Shown: piece by piece, positions 24,839-32,864 of the stretch
Numbering within the stretch: position 1 is the stretch's first letter
How the letters are laid out: the number at the start of each line of letters is the position of its first letter
Assembly (NCBI GenBank): GCA_017309275.1
Contig: JAFKLT010000062.1
Coordinates: 1 to 61,564 of the forward strand
Direction: 5' to 3'
DNA: 61,564 nucleotides
Origin: Sphingomonadales bacterium
GTDB lineage: Bacteria > Pseudomonadota > Alphaproteobacteria > Sphingomonadales > Sphingomonadaceae
Position numbers and translations under genes: made by a program
Notes under the pieces: model-generated
The model's input: the letters and a program-made list of their open reading frames with translations, nothing else
Databases searched by the model: none
Told to the model about the DNA's origin: nothing

Positions 24839-25612
24839 CTACAGCCCTTGCCGCAACGCTTGCTGCCTAGCATTTTCTGCGGCGGCTTCCTCAGCAATAG
24901 CCTGATCGAAATAGTCGCGACCCATGTACGAAATCACTATAGCGGCGCGCTCGTCGCCGCGACCATTGCATTCCGCTAAGCGAGAGGCGTTGCGTGAATT
25001 TGAATATCGAGCCATCGTATTCATCAACTTTCCGCTGCCATATTCAGGAACGTAGGAGATATCTTCGCGCGTGACGCTGATCATAATGCTCACAGCACGC
25101 TCTTTGTCAGCCCGCATCAAGGCTGCGTTCGCCGGCTGGCCGGTGCGGGCGCTTTCCCTCAACAACGCTTCAACGTCGATCCTGTCGCCCCGCACTGTCT
25201 TCATGCCTGGGTATTTGATGTTCAACGCGTCAGCGATTTCGTCGAAATGCGTCTGGGCGCTTGCGCCGCATATATCGGCCGCCCCCAACATAACTTGAGC
25301 GAGCTTGCCGTCCTTCGTGATCGGCGAGAACTGAAATCTCAGATCGCCGACAGGAACCCCGGGCTGCTGACCGTTCGCATAGCTCACAGAAATCTTGGGC
25401 TCTTTGCCCTTTGAGTCGGAAATCTTCCCACCCTTGACGCCAGCTATATTGGGAAGGACGGCGACAACCTCGTCCGGGGACATACCCAACCTAAGCCCCT
25501 GCCAAAGCTCAACGCCCGCATCCTGTGCAAGCGACTGCGGTTCGGCCGAGGCTGACGAGGCGAAAGCTGCCGAAATCAGAAGCGCCGCTGCGATATGTAT
25601 TCCGATGCGCAT
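24839..25612 (-). CDS. Exported protein in the repressor operon, lysogenic-conversion candidate
   Basis: A 257-residue protein with a clear Sec signal peptide (MRIGIHIAAALLISAAFASS, cleavage near ASA-EP at residue 23-24). The mature part is soluble, with WQGLRLGMSPDEVVAVLPN near the N-terminus, a pattern seen in periplasmic proteins that assess small repeats, and a helical C-terminus. It starts 10 bp after the repressor stop, so it should be made in the lysogen. It is AT-richer than neighbouring structural genes. Such genes often alter host surface or block superinfection; the actual function is unknown. Confidence 0.72.
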   Translation of the reverse strand: MRIGIHIAAALLISAAFASSASAEPQSLAQDAGVELWQGLRLGMSPDEVVAVLPNIAGVKGGKISDSKGKEPKISVSYANGQQPGVPVGDLRFQFSPITKDGKLAQVMLGAADICGASAQTHFDEIADALNIKYPGMKTVRGDRIDVEALLRESARTGQPANAALMRADKERAVSIMISVTREDISYVPEYGSGKLMNTMARYSNSRNASRLAECNGRGDERAAIVISYMGRDYFDQAIAEEAAAENARQQALRQGL

Positions 25613-25622
25613 ACGATCCTCC

Positions 25623-26279
25623 CTATGTCTTTTTGATCACTGCGACGACGCGACCAACGATATGGATCTCGCCGTCCGCAGCATAGTCGTCGCGGACGCT
25701 GGGATTGTCGCTCTTGATCACAATCGTTCCGTCCGCGCGAGTTGCGAGCCGCTTGACCATGCCCATCTCTCCGATCGCGCACACCCAGATAAGGTCCGCG
25801 AAGGAGGCGCTCGTTTCTGCCAGATCGACCAGCATGATGTCACCATCATCGATCGTCGGCGACATTGAATTGCCCTTGCCGGGCGCGAAGCGAAGCTGAC
25901 TGGCAGGCGATGACGTATAGCGCCGAACCCAGTCTGCAGGGAAATAGCGGGCTGTCTCAGCAACCTCCAGCCCGTCTACAAAGGTCGCGCCCAGACCATA
26001 GGCAAGACTGATCTCCTGGATCAACACGGCGCCTGGGATGGGGGGCATCTCTTCCGGCGCCGCAGCCGAATCTTCGATCTCATCGGTCGAAATCGCCAAA
26101 AGATCATCCACGTCGACGCCAATCGCCGCGCAAATTTGATCCAAGGTATCGCGCTTTGGCGTCGAGCGCGCGGCTAGAATTTCGATCAGGGACGAGCGGG
26201 TAAGGTCTATTTTTTCAAGCAGTTGTGCCTGCGTTCCGTGGCGAGCGATCGCCAGCTTGAGCGCGTTGCCATGCGCCAT
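25623..26279 (-). CDS. Phage S24-type immunity repressor
   Basis: A 218-residue regulator with an N-terminal HTH (residues ~5-60, TQAQLLEKIDLTRSSLIEIL) and a C-terminal S24 autopeptidase domain with Ser138 (GNSMSPTID) and Lys176 (GMVKRL). This implies RecA-dependent self-cleavage and SOS induction, unlike Mu c. I chose ATG 26279 (MAHGNALKLA), nine codons inside the longest frame, because it is preceded by a GGTGG-like site. It is divergent from ner and transposase across an operator array. Confidence 0.9.
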   Translation of the reverse strand: MAHGNALKLAIARHGTQAQLLEKIDLTRSSLIEILAARSTPKRDTLDQICAAIGVDVDDLLAISTDEIEDSAAAPEEMPPIPGAVLIQEISLAYGLGATFVDGLEVAETARYFPADWVRRYTSSPASQLRFAPGKGNSMSPTIDDGDIMLVDLAETSASFADLIWVCAIGEMGMVKRLATRADGTIVIKSDNPSVRDDYAADGEIHIVGRVVAVIKKT

Positions 26280-26315
26280 CGTCCACCAACTGTCGCGTTT
26301 TCTCATTTTTTGATT

Positions 26316-26372
26316 GACCGGTCCATTTACCCGGTCATATACCGGTCACAGGCAAACGACCGGAATATGACC
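26316..26372. promoter_or_regulatory. Operator array between phage repressor and ner
   Basis: Repeated GACCGG/CCGGTC half-sites fill the gap: palindrome GACCGGTC 26316-26323, CCGGTCA 26331-26337, ACCGGTCA 26341-26348, GACCGG 26358-26363 and GACC 26369-26372. The first three sites are 13 and 11 bp apart, close to one helical turn. This is the expected place for repressor and Ner binding and, by analogy with Mu, for the internal transposition enhancer. Confidence 0.75.
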
Positions 26373-26385
26373 TGTGCGACAAGAT

Positions 26386-26637
26386 ATGCATCCCGAGGAC
26401 ATCAAGGCAGCAATCCGCAAAAAGGGCACAACCCTCGCGGAACTGGCGGCCAATGCCGAGGTTTCGAAGCAAGCTATTAGCGCGGCGCTTGACCGGCGTT
26501 CGTCGGAGCGCATCGATCAACTGATCGCTGATTTTATCGGTTTGAAACCGCATCAAATCTGGCCCTCCAGGTACAACAACAAAGGTAAGCGCATTCGCTA
26601 TCGGGCGACGCCTGCAGCCTCGCAGGTGCCCGCATGA
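26386..26637 (+). CDS. ner: Ner-like transcriptional regulator
   Basis: An 83-residue protein (ATG 26386; an in-frame GTG at 26374 would add four residues). The sequence MHPEDIKAAIRKKGTTLAEL followed by SKQAISAALD and the C-terminal IWPSRY is a close match to the Mu Ner/Nlp family, including the conserved IWPSRY ending. Ner is a Cro-like protein that turns down early and repressor transcription. It overlaps the transposase start by 4 bp. Confidence 0.9.
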   Translation: MHPEDIKAAIRKKGTTLAELAANAEVSKQAISAALDRRSSERIDQLIADFIGLKPHQIWPSRYNNKGKRIRYRATPAASQVPA

Positions 26638-28502
26638 GCAGCGCCTATCACAACGAGCGGGTCGCGCCAACGTCCCCTATACGTTCTCATAACGGTTCGT
26701 CTCAAAACGACGCAATCGCCGCTAATCTGCCTGGCTTCGCGTCGGCCCAGGAGCTGGCCGATGCAGCGCTGCCGGGCCTTCCGACGACCCACAGCGCAAT
26801 GCTTCGCCGCGCAGCGCGCGACGGCTGGGCCTTCATCGACCGCATCGTCGGACGCGGCGGCGGTCGGCTGTACCGGGTTACCGATCTTCCCGCCGATGCC
26901 CAGGCCGCGCTGCGCGAGCGGCGCCTGGACCAGGTCGGCGCCGCACCGGTGGGGCGACCCAAGGGTTCCGACTTCTTCACGCTCAACCCCGACGTCGCCG
27001 CCGTCGTCGAAATGTACATAACGCAGCGCAACCTGTCGGCGCCCGCCGTACTGAAGCTGCTGCGGCAGGATTTCTTGCACCTTCCGTCGAAACGGTCGCT
27101 GCAGCGGTTCATTGCGCGCCTGGAGGACGAACGTAAGGTCGTCATCGCGTCGATCCGTGACCCCGATGCCTACAAGGGCAAGTATCGCCTGGCCCTGGGC
27201 CGCGCCGATGGTAACACCGACCGCGCGCATCAGATTTGGGAAATCGACACCACCCCGGCCGACGTGATGACGACCGACGGGCGCAAGGCGGTACTGGGCC
27301 TGATCGACCGCTGGTCGCGCCGCGTGCTGTTCATGGTGTGCGAGTCTGAAAGCGCGCAGTCGGTCCGCCGCCTGCTGATCACGGCCATCACCAAATGGGG
27401 CGTGATGCCCGAGACGGTTATGACCGACCAGGGTTCGGGCTTCATCAACGGGTCGATCGTTTCGGCGCTCGATTTGCTCGACATCGACCATTGGCCGTGC
27501 CCGCCCGGATCGCCGGAGAAAAAGCCGCACGTCGAACGGGCCTTCGGCACGATGACCCGTGACCTATTCGAGCTGCTCGACGGCTTCATCGGCCATAACG
27601 TCGCCCAGGCCCAGAAGCTGCGCGCCCGCGCGCGCAAGCAAACGGGCCGCGCGCTGATCGAGGCCAGCATGTCGGCGGCCGAGCTGCAGGGTGCGCTCGA
27701 TGCCTGGGCCGACGGCGACTATCATCTGCGCAACCATAGCGAGCTGCGCATGTCGCCGATGCGCAAATGGAAATCCTCGCCTGTCCCGGCACGCGCCGCG
27801 CCGTCGGCTGACCTCCTCCGCATGGCGCTCTCCGCGCTTGTCGGGCCGCGCACCGTCGGCAAGCGCGGACTCCAGTGGGAGGGTGGCCGTTATTGGGCAA
27901 CCGGCCTAGTCGGCTGGGTCGGGCGCCGCGTCATGGTTCGCCGCGTCGAGGATGAGCTGGGCGAGTTGCTCGTCTTCTCGCCCGAAGGGCAGTTCATCGA
28001 CGTCGCGGTCAATCATGAACGCCGCGGCCTGTCGCAGGCCGAGTTCGCGACCGAAGCGCGCGCACAGCAGGCCAAGTGGGTCCGCGATCAGCGCGCCGAT
28101 CTCCGCGAGCGGACAAAGGGCTACACCTTCGAAAAGGCGCGGGACAGCCTGCTGCGCCGCACGGCGGAGGAGGCTGGGAAGCTCGTCCACCTTCCCCCGC
28201 CGACACAGCCGCATTCCACTCCCGCGATGGACACGATGCGCGAGGGCGCCGGATCACCGATCCCCCAGCCCGAGACGCGCAGCCCGTCGGTCAGCGCCCA
28301 GATTGTCACCATGACCAAGTCGCCCGCGCAAAAAGTGCGCGAGGCCGACGCAATCATCTTTGCCGCGGATGCTGGCCAGGACGTCGACCCCGACGCGCTG
28401 CGCCGCGCCCGCAACTACGCGACCAGCAGTGAATACCGCGCGCACCGCGCGATCGCGGAAACGCTCGGCGCGGCATCCCAGCAATCCACATCGGCATCCT
28501 AG
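26634..28502 (+). CDS. MuA-like DDE transposase
   Basis: A 622-residue transposase. The N-terminal ~100 residues form a Mu-type HTH DNA-binding region (DGWAFIDRIVGRGGGRLYRV). The rve catalytic core holds the DDE triad: Asp205 (WEIDTTPADV), Asp265 (MTDQGSGF) and Glu301 (PHVERAFG), spaced 60 and 36 residues. A Mu-transposase C-terminal beta-barrel follows, then a basic helical tail that would bind MuB. It performs strand transfer at TG...CA ends, matching those found at 3990 and 46025. It is slightly shorter than Mu A (663 residues). It is internal, 22.6 kb from the left end, whereas in Mu it lies near the left end. Confidence 0.95.
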   Translation: MSSAYHNERVAPTSPIRSHNGSSQNDAIAANLPGFASAQELADAALPGLPTTHSAMLRRAARDGWAFIDRIVGRGGGRLYRVTDLPADAQAALRERRLDQVGAAPVGRPKGSDFFTLNPDVAAVVEMYITQRNLSAPAVLKLLRQDFLHLPSKRSLQRFIARLEDERKVVIASIRDPDAYKGKYRLALGRADGNTDRAHQIWEIDTTPADVMTTDGRKAVLGLIDRWSRRVLFMVCESESAQSVRRLLITAITKWGVMPETVMTDQGSGFINGSIVSALDLLDIDHWPCPPGSPEKKPHVERAFGTMTRDLFELLDGFIGHNVAQAQKLRARARKQTGRALIEASMSAAELQGALDAWADGDYHLRNHSELRMSPMRKWKSSPVPARAAPSADLLRMALSALVGPRTVGKRGLQWEGGRYWATGLVGWVGRRVMVRRVEDELGELLVFSPEGQFIDVAVNHERRGLSQAEFATEARAQQAKWVRDQRADLRERTKGYTFEKARDSLLRRTAEEAGKLVHLPPPTQPHSTPAMDTMREGAGSPIPQPETRSPSVSAQIVTMTKSPAQKVREADAIIFAADAGQDVDPDALRRARNYATSSEYRAHRAIAETLGAASQQSTSAS

Positions 28503-28515
28503 AAGGAGAAGAGCC

Positions 28516-29286
28516 TTGCAAAACCTATTGACCCGGCCAGCGCCTGCGACCGCAGGACCGCGAACGGGACACGCCCCACTCGCGAACATGGCCCTGATGA
28601 TGCAGACGCTGGTCGACTGCACCGAAGCCGATGAGGATCAGCCGCGGCTTGGCTTGTTCTATGGCTTTTCAGGCTATGGAAAGACGGTTGCGGCCGCATA
28701 CGCTGCTGCGCTTTCGGGCGGCATCTACATCGAGGCTAAAAGCCTTTGGAACGCCCGGACTGTCCTCGAACGGCTCGCCGTCGAACTGGGGCTGATCAAG
28801 TTGGAGCGCACCCAAGCGCGCTTGCTTCACCAGATCATCGACGAGATCAACCGCGCTCCTCGGCCGATCATCATCGACGAGATGGACCATCTGGTCAAAA
28901 AGCTGATCGTCGACGTCATCCGCGATATCCACGATGCAACCTCGATCGCGATCCTGATGATCGGCGAGGAAGCGCTGCCGACCAAGCTGAAGGAATGGGA
29001 CCGGTTCGACAACCGCATCCTGGTCGCGCAGCCAGCCCAGCCCGCGTCGGCCGAGGACGCCTTACTCCTCCGCAACCACTATGGCCTTGCCGACCTGATT
29101 AGCGACGATCTTGCGATGTACTTCGCGGAAAAGTGCCGAGGAGTGACGCGCCGGATCGTCAATAATCTCAAAGCCGCCAAGCGCCTCGCAAACACCGAGG
29201 GCGTCGATCACATGGATCGCCTGTGGTGGGGTAATCGCCCAGTATCCAGCGGCGAAATCCCGACGCGCCGGAGCATGGGCGCATGA
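28516..29286 (+). CDS. MuB-like AAA+ ATPase, target-DNA activator
   Basis: A 256-residue ATPase with Walker A GFSGYGKT at 50-57 and Walker B PIIIDEMD (Asp121-Glu122), then a sensor-like LMIGEEALP. It selects and delivers target DNA to the transposase and gives target immunity in Mu. I chose TTG 28516, which sits behind a strong AAGGAGAAGAG site; the earlier in-frame region overlaps the transposase. MuB of Mu is 312 residues; the shorter N-terminus here lacks its HTH domain, as in D3112-type B proteins. Confidence 0.92.
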   Translation: MQNLLTRPAPATAGPRTGHAPLANMALMMQTLVDCTEADEDQPRLGLFYGFSGYGKTVAAAYAAALSGGIYIEAKSLWNARTVLERLAVELGLIKLERTQARLLHQIIDEINRAPRPIIIDEMDHLVKKLIVDVIRDIHDATSIAILMIGEEALPTKLKEWDRFDNRILVAQPAQPASAEDALLLRNHYGLADLISDDLAMYFAEKCRGVTRRIVNNLKAAKRLANTEGVDHMDRLWWGNRPVSSGEIPTRRSMGA

Positions 29287-29636
29287 GCGGCGCACACATC
29301 CCGCCGCTTCCGCCCGTCCGCAACGGAGAGAAGCGCGCCTTTCGCCAATGCATCTGTGGCCGCGTCGGCTGGTACGATTTCGCGCCCTACTCGGCCTCGG
29401 TTCCGATCCTCGCCTTTCCCTGCGGCCATGACGCGCGCAGCGCCAGCCCAATCTCCGAGGAACAATTCTTCGCAGCGACCGCAATGACGTCCGAGGTTTC
29501 GCTCGCGGAATGGATCGTCAGGAACTGGGCGAACCAGGACATGTCGCACTCAGCCTTCCGCGCCGAAGCGTTCGAGCGCGCCGCATCGTCGATGCTTGGC
29601 GACGGGGCCGATAGCGCGACTGGGGCGATCGCGTGA
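29283..29636 (+). CDS. Early phage protein with Cys/His cluster
   Basis: A 117-residue protein that overlaps MuB by ATGA. The N-terminal half has a Cys-x-Cys (QCICGRVGWYDF) and a later CGH, a possible zinc knuckle. The remaining part is helical. No known family is recognised; the location after MuB suggests a role in replication or early takeover. Confidence 0.62.
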   Translation: MSGAHIPPLPPVRNGEKRAFRQCICGRVGWYDFAPYSASVPILAFPCGHDARSASPISEEQFFAATAMTSEVSLAEWIVRNWANQDMSHSAFRAEAFERAASSMLGDGADSATGAIA

Positions 29637-30304
29637 CCGCCGCCGTGACCGCCACCATCTGGCGCCCGGCGCCCGCGCTGCGCGATCCCGATCAAGCGCT
29701 GTGGAGCGAGTTGCGCTTCGCGGACGCGCCTGTCGACCTGTTCACGCTATTCGTCGCGGCGATCCGCAACTGCGAGGGCGCGCACCCTCGGCGCGGCGAC
29801 ACCTATCGCCACTTCGAACGCTCGCTCGCGGGCTGGGTGCGCGCTGGCTTCGTCAGCGTGACCGGCGCGCCGCCCCTCTACCATCTTGAAAGGAACCGGC
29901 TGAAGATGGCGTCGCCGCCCGTCGTCCCCGCGCTGCAGCGGACCCCATTTCCCAAACGCACCCAGCATCAGCGTCTTTGGTCGGCGATGCGCGTCCTGCG
30001 CGCCTTCGATCTTCCGATGCTGACGATGGCCGCAAACGCGCGGCCGCAGGCTGCACTGCAGTTGGTCGGCGTACTTACGCGCGCCGGCTGGCTGCGGCGC
30101 ACGAAAACAGGATGGCAGATGTCGGGCGCGCGGCCCTGGCCATCGGTTGCTCCGACGGTCTCCCGAGTCGTCGGGCGCGATGGGGCGCATATCCGCGTCA
30201 CCGATGCGTTCGGCGGGATCGTCGAATTGCCTGTCCGCGCCCAGCGCCATCCACGTCATTCGGAACGCGCCGCCGCACCCATCGTCGACGGGGGGGTAAG
30301 TTAA
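29633..30304 (+). CDS. Early phage winged-helix-like protein
   Basis: A 223-residue protein starting from GTG 29633, overlapping the previous stop as GTGA. The central part (QRLWSAMRVLRAFDLPMLTM followed by LQLVGVLTRAGWLRR) looks like a winged helix. The C-terminus is basic. It could bind DNA or RNA; proteins of this sort follow MuB in several alphaproteobacterial Mu-like prophages, function unknown. Confidence 0.62.
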   Translation: MTAAVTATIWRPAPALRDPDQALWSELRFADAPVDLFTLFVAAIRNCEGAHPRRGDTYRHFERSLAGWVRAGFVSVTGAPPLYHLERNRLKMASPPVVPALQRTPFPKRTQHQRLWSAMRVLRAFDLPMLTMAANARPQAALQLVGVLTRAGWLRRTKTGWQMSGARPWPSVAPTVSRVVGRDGAHIRVTDAFGGIVELPVRAQRHPRHSERAAAPIVDGGVS

Positions 30305-30306
30305 CC

Positions 30307-30711
30307 ATGTCTGTTAAGGTTAATAAGGACTCCACGAACATCGATCGCGCTCGCCTCGCCTGGGGCGAGAATATGCCGGGATGGGTGCAACTGCTCGCGG
30401 CCGCCTGCGATGCGACGAGCCAGCGGGAGGCCGGCGATCGGATCGGTAAGTCTAACGGCTACGTCAGTCGCGTCCTCAACAACCGCTATCCTGGCGATCT
30501 AGAGGAGGCTGAGAAGATCGTTCGCGCCGCGTGGGGCGGTGAAGAGGTCAATTGCCCGATCTGGGGCCTTCTGCCGCTGGCCAACTGTATGCGTCATCGG
30601 CGCCGCACCGATCTGCCGATCAACCTGATGCACCGGCTGCACCGCCGCCATTGTCCGACCTGCCCGAACAACACCGACGCGCACCTGGACGATGCGGAGG
30701 ACGTGCTGTGA
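30307..30711 (+). CDS. HTH protein of the early operon
   Basis: A 134-residue protein with an HTH at ~30-65 (ATSQREAGDRIGKSNGYVSR then VLNNRYPG). A Cys/His-rich C-terminal part follows (NCMRHRR, HRRHCPTCPN), possibly metal-binding. Similar proteins accompany the A/B genes of Mu-like phages. It starts 2 bp after the upstream stop and ends overlapping a tiny membrane-protein gene. Confidence 0.68.
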   Translation: MSVKVNKDSTNIDRARLAWGENMPGWVQLLAAACDATSQREAGDRIGKSNGYVSRVLNNRYPGDLEEAEKIVRAAWGGEEVNCPIWGLLPLANCMRHRRRTDLPINLMHRLHRRHCPTCPNNTDAHLDDAEDVL

Positions 30712-30824
30712 CGCGCCCCGGCACCCCCGAGCGCGCGGCCCAGTGGCGCGGCGCCCTTCCGGTCCTCTGGCTGTTCCCGCTGATCTGGGCGCTCGTCTGG
30801 GGCGTGATGGCAGTGACGCCGTGA
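30708..30824 (+). CDS. Tiny single-helix membrane peptide A
   Basis: A 38-codon ORF with GTG start overlapping the upstream TGA (GTGA at 30708). After a polar N-terminus it has one hydrophobic helix (LPVLWLFPLIWALVWGVMAV). It ends in GTGA, which is the start of the next small ORF. The tight coupling on both sides supports a real gene. Function unknown. Confidence 0.55.
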   Translation: MTRPGTPERAAQWRGALPVLWLFPLIWALVWGVMAVTP

Positions 30825-30931
30825 TCGCGCCCCCGCCGCCCTCGCTCGCCTCGCGCGCCGCGATCGCCGCCACCCTCGTCGCGGCGGGCGCCCTGCTCGC
30901 CGCCGCCGTCATCTTCGCCCCGCTCATCTGA
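30821..30931 (+). CDS. Tiny single-helix membrane peptide B
   Basis: A 36-codon ORF starting GTG 30821 in a GTGA overlap with peptide A. It has one Ala-rich hydrophobic helix (AATLVAAGALLAAAVIFAP). It ends 10 bp before gam, leaving an AAGGA ribosome site. Pairing with peptide A suggests a two-part membrane factor. Confidence 0.5.
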   Translation: MIAPPPPSLASRAAIAATLVAAGALLAAAVIFAPLI

Positions 30932-30941
30932 AAGGACCACT

Positions 30942-31577
30942 ATGGGACGCCGCAAAAGCACGCCGCTTACCGCCCCGACGACGCTTCCCCAGGCGATCGA
31001 AAAGGTCGAACGCTACCTCGCGCTCGACCATTCGATTGCCCAGGCAAAGGCGGACGCGGACCTGTCGATCGCCGCGATCCAGGCGACGCGCGACGAAGTC
31101 GTCGCGCCCTTCCAGGCCGAGGTCGATGATATCTTCCTCCAGCTCCGCGCATGGTGGGCCGTCGCCGGGCCGGAGATGGCGAAGGACAACAAGTCCATCA
31201 AACTGGCTGGCGCGACGCTCGGCCTGCGCATGACGCCCGGCAAGCTGAAGAACCCGAAGGGCATCCGGAAGGACGCCGACGCGGTGCCGCTGATCGAGGC
31301 GATCGTCGCTGACTTCCCCGGCGCCAAGGCCCTGCTGCGCTTCACAACCGAGATGGACAAAAAGGCCATCGTCAAGGTTCTGGGCATCGACGAGAAAGCG
31401 ATCGTCGCCTTGCTCGGCAAAGCCACGGCGGTCGGCCCCGTCGTCGAGCGGGTCATACAGGCCGGCTTCACCGTCAGCCAGGGCGACGAATTCTTCATCG
31501 ACCGCGCCGCGCCGAAAGAGCCGGCCCCCGAATTCGTCGACGCTCCCACGCCCGCGATCGCGGAGGCGCGGTCATGA
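30942..31577 (+). CDS. gam: Gam-like host-nuclease inhibitor
   Basis: A 211-residue protein of the Mu Gam family (Ku-like double-strand-end-binding protein). The start shows long helices (ATRDEVVAPFQAEVDDIFLQ), then the conserved KSIKLAGATLGLRMTPGKLK beta-hairpin region. Gam protects linear phage DNA from RecBCD and AddAB. The C-terminal ~40 residues are an acidic Pro/Ala tail not present in Mu Gam. It overlaps the following gene by 4 bp. Confidence 0.92.
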   Translation: MGRRKSTPLTAPTTLPQAIEKVERYLALDHSIAQAKADADLSIAAIQATRDEVVAPFQAEVDDIFLQLRAWWAVAGPEMAKDNKSIKLAGATLGLRMTPGKLKNPKGIRKDADAVPLIEAIVADFPGAKALLRFTTEMDKKAIVKVLGIDEKAIVALLGKATAVGPVVERVIQAGFTVSQGDEFFIDRAAPKEPAPEFVDAPTPAIAEARS

Positions 31578-31825
31578 TCGTGGTGGAATGCTCCGCCCGC
31601 GGCGCCGACCGCATCCACCTGACGTTCGCGAACGGATGGTCGGCCGCGCTCTGGCCGCGTCACGACGGCCTGTCGCTGTGTTCGGCCTGGGCGTCGCATG
31701 AGGATCGCCCCCGCGCGGGCGGCCTCAGCGTCGTTGGCGGCGAACCGCTCGATGCCGACGGCGTCCTTTCCTTCCTTTCTGAAATCGCTGGTCAACCGGA
31801 GGTAAAAGTCAATGTTTCGCTATGA
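31574..31825 (+). CDS. Small phage protein after gam
   Basis: An 83-residue protein with short beta strands (IVVECSARGADRIHLTF) and an acidic C-terminus. Overlaps gam by ATGA and the following gene by 14 bp. No recognised family. Confidence 0.58.
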   Translation: MIVVECSARGADRIHLTFANGWSAALWPRHDGLSLCSAWASHEDRPRAGGLSVVGGEPLDADGVLSFLSEIAGQPEVKVNVSL

Positions 31826-32042
31826 TTTGATCGGCCTGCTCAGCAACGCGGCCGACACCCTCGACGGTCTTACGCCCCGGAAACACCCTCACGCGGCAAG
31901 CGATGCCTTCGCCCTGCGCGAAGCGGCGGGAAACATCGAAATCCTTTTCGCGGACCGCGAACGGTTCGACGAGTTCGCCGAAATCTACTGCCTGAAGCCG
32001 GAGGATATCGAGCGCCGCGCCAATCAGAGCGCCGACGCATGA
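31812..32042 (+). CDS. Small helical phage protein
   Basis: A 76-residue acidic helical protein (MFRYDLIGLLSNAADTLDGL start). The ATG overlaps the end of the upstream gene and follows a GGAGG ribosome site within it. No recognised family. Confidence 0.58.
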   Translation: MFRYDLIGLLSNAADTLDGLTPRKHPHAASDAFALREAAGNIEILFADRERFDEFAEIYCLKPEDIERRANQSADA

Positions 32043-32308
32043 CCAGCTTTATCACCGTCCCGGCCAGCACGATCGCGACCGAGGTTTTCCACGGCGACAA
32101 TCGCGGCTGCCTGGGCATCACCATCATGGACGGCCAGCTCAGCTTTGCGATCCAGGAGGACGGGGGGAACCGCGTCATGGTCGCGCGCCTGCACGAAGAC
32201 GTGGTCGACGAACTGTGCGGCATCCTTGCCGATCATCTCCCCGCGCTCGGCACCACCCTGCCGGCGATGGCCTGGCTGGAGGACGCGCTATGCTCGCTGC
32301 GCCACTGA
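32039..32308 (+). CDS. Small phage protein of unknown function
   Basis: An 89-residue protein with an N-terminal beta sheet (TIMDGQLSFAIQEDGGNRVM) and a helical end. It overlaps its neighbours by 4 bp and 19 bp, consistent with a tightly coupled early operon. No recognised family. Confidence 0.57.
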   Translation: MTSFITVPASTIATEVFHGDNRGCLGITIMDGQLSFAIQEDGGNRVMVARLHEDVVDELCGILADHLPALGTTLPAMAWLEDALCSLRH

Positions 32309-32679
32309 CCGACGTCGTCATCATCCGCGCCGATCGGTTCAAGCATTGGCTCCCCCAGCTCGTCGACGCGGTGGCCGCTATCGGTGGCATCACGCCCGAA
32401 CAGCTCGTCGCCCCTGGCAAGATGGGATGGGCCGTCCGGCTGCGCGCGGCCTTCACGATCGCGGCCGTCGACGTGATGGAAAAGAAGTGGGCGGAGATCG
32501 CGCGCGCAATGGGCGGCCGCAACCACGGCTCCATGATCAACGCCTACGCCTACGCGCAGCGCCGCATGGAAACCGACCCCGAGTTTCGCCAGCTCGTCAA
32601 CCTTGTCCTGGCGATCGCCCGCGCGATCGTCGGGCAACAGGTGGCTCCGCCCGTGATCGAACCGGAGCTGCCGTTGTGA
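32290..32679 (+). CDS. DnaA domain IV-like DNA-binding protein
   Basis: A 129-residue protein. Residues ~30-100 resemble the C-terminal DNA-binding domain of DnaA: a GITPEQLVAPGKMGWAVRLR stretch, then a helix (FTIAAVDVMEKKWAEIARAM) and GGRNHGSMINAYAYAQRRM, which parallels the DnaA signature GGRDHSTVxxA. There is no ATPase domain. It may bind DnaA-box-like DNA, mark phage replication start points or modulate host initiation. Confidence 0.72.
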   Translation: MLAAPLTDVVIIRADRFKHWLPQLVDAVAAIGGITPEQLVAPGKMGWAVRLRAAFTIAAVDVMEKKWAEIARAMGGRNHGSMINAYAYAQRRMETDPEFRQLVNLVLAIARAIVGQQVAPPVIEPELPL

Positions 32680-32864
32680 AACCCAACCCCGGCCATTGCC
32701 CCGAGGAAGCCCAGGGAAAGCGGGTGCGCGTGCGCCTGGCCGACGGCTCGATCGCGGCCGACGTGCCGGGGGCGCCGCGCGGCTGGCCCGCCGATGGCCG
32801 GGGCGGGTGCGACTGGCGCCGCCGCGGCTTCCCCTTCGACATCGCAGAATATGAGGTGATTTGA
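32676..32864 (+). CDS. Small basic phage protein
   Basis: A 62-residue protein with GTG start overlapping the previous TGA. Sequence features: a KRVRVRLADGS beta hairpin and WRRRGFPFDIAEYEVI end, reminiscent of small single-stranded or RNA-binding folds. Function unknown. Confidence 0.55.
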   Translation: MKPNPGHCPEEAQGKRVRVRLADGSIAADVPGAPRGWPADGRGGCDWRRRGFPFDIAEYEVI

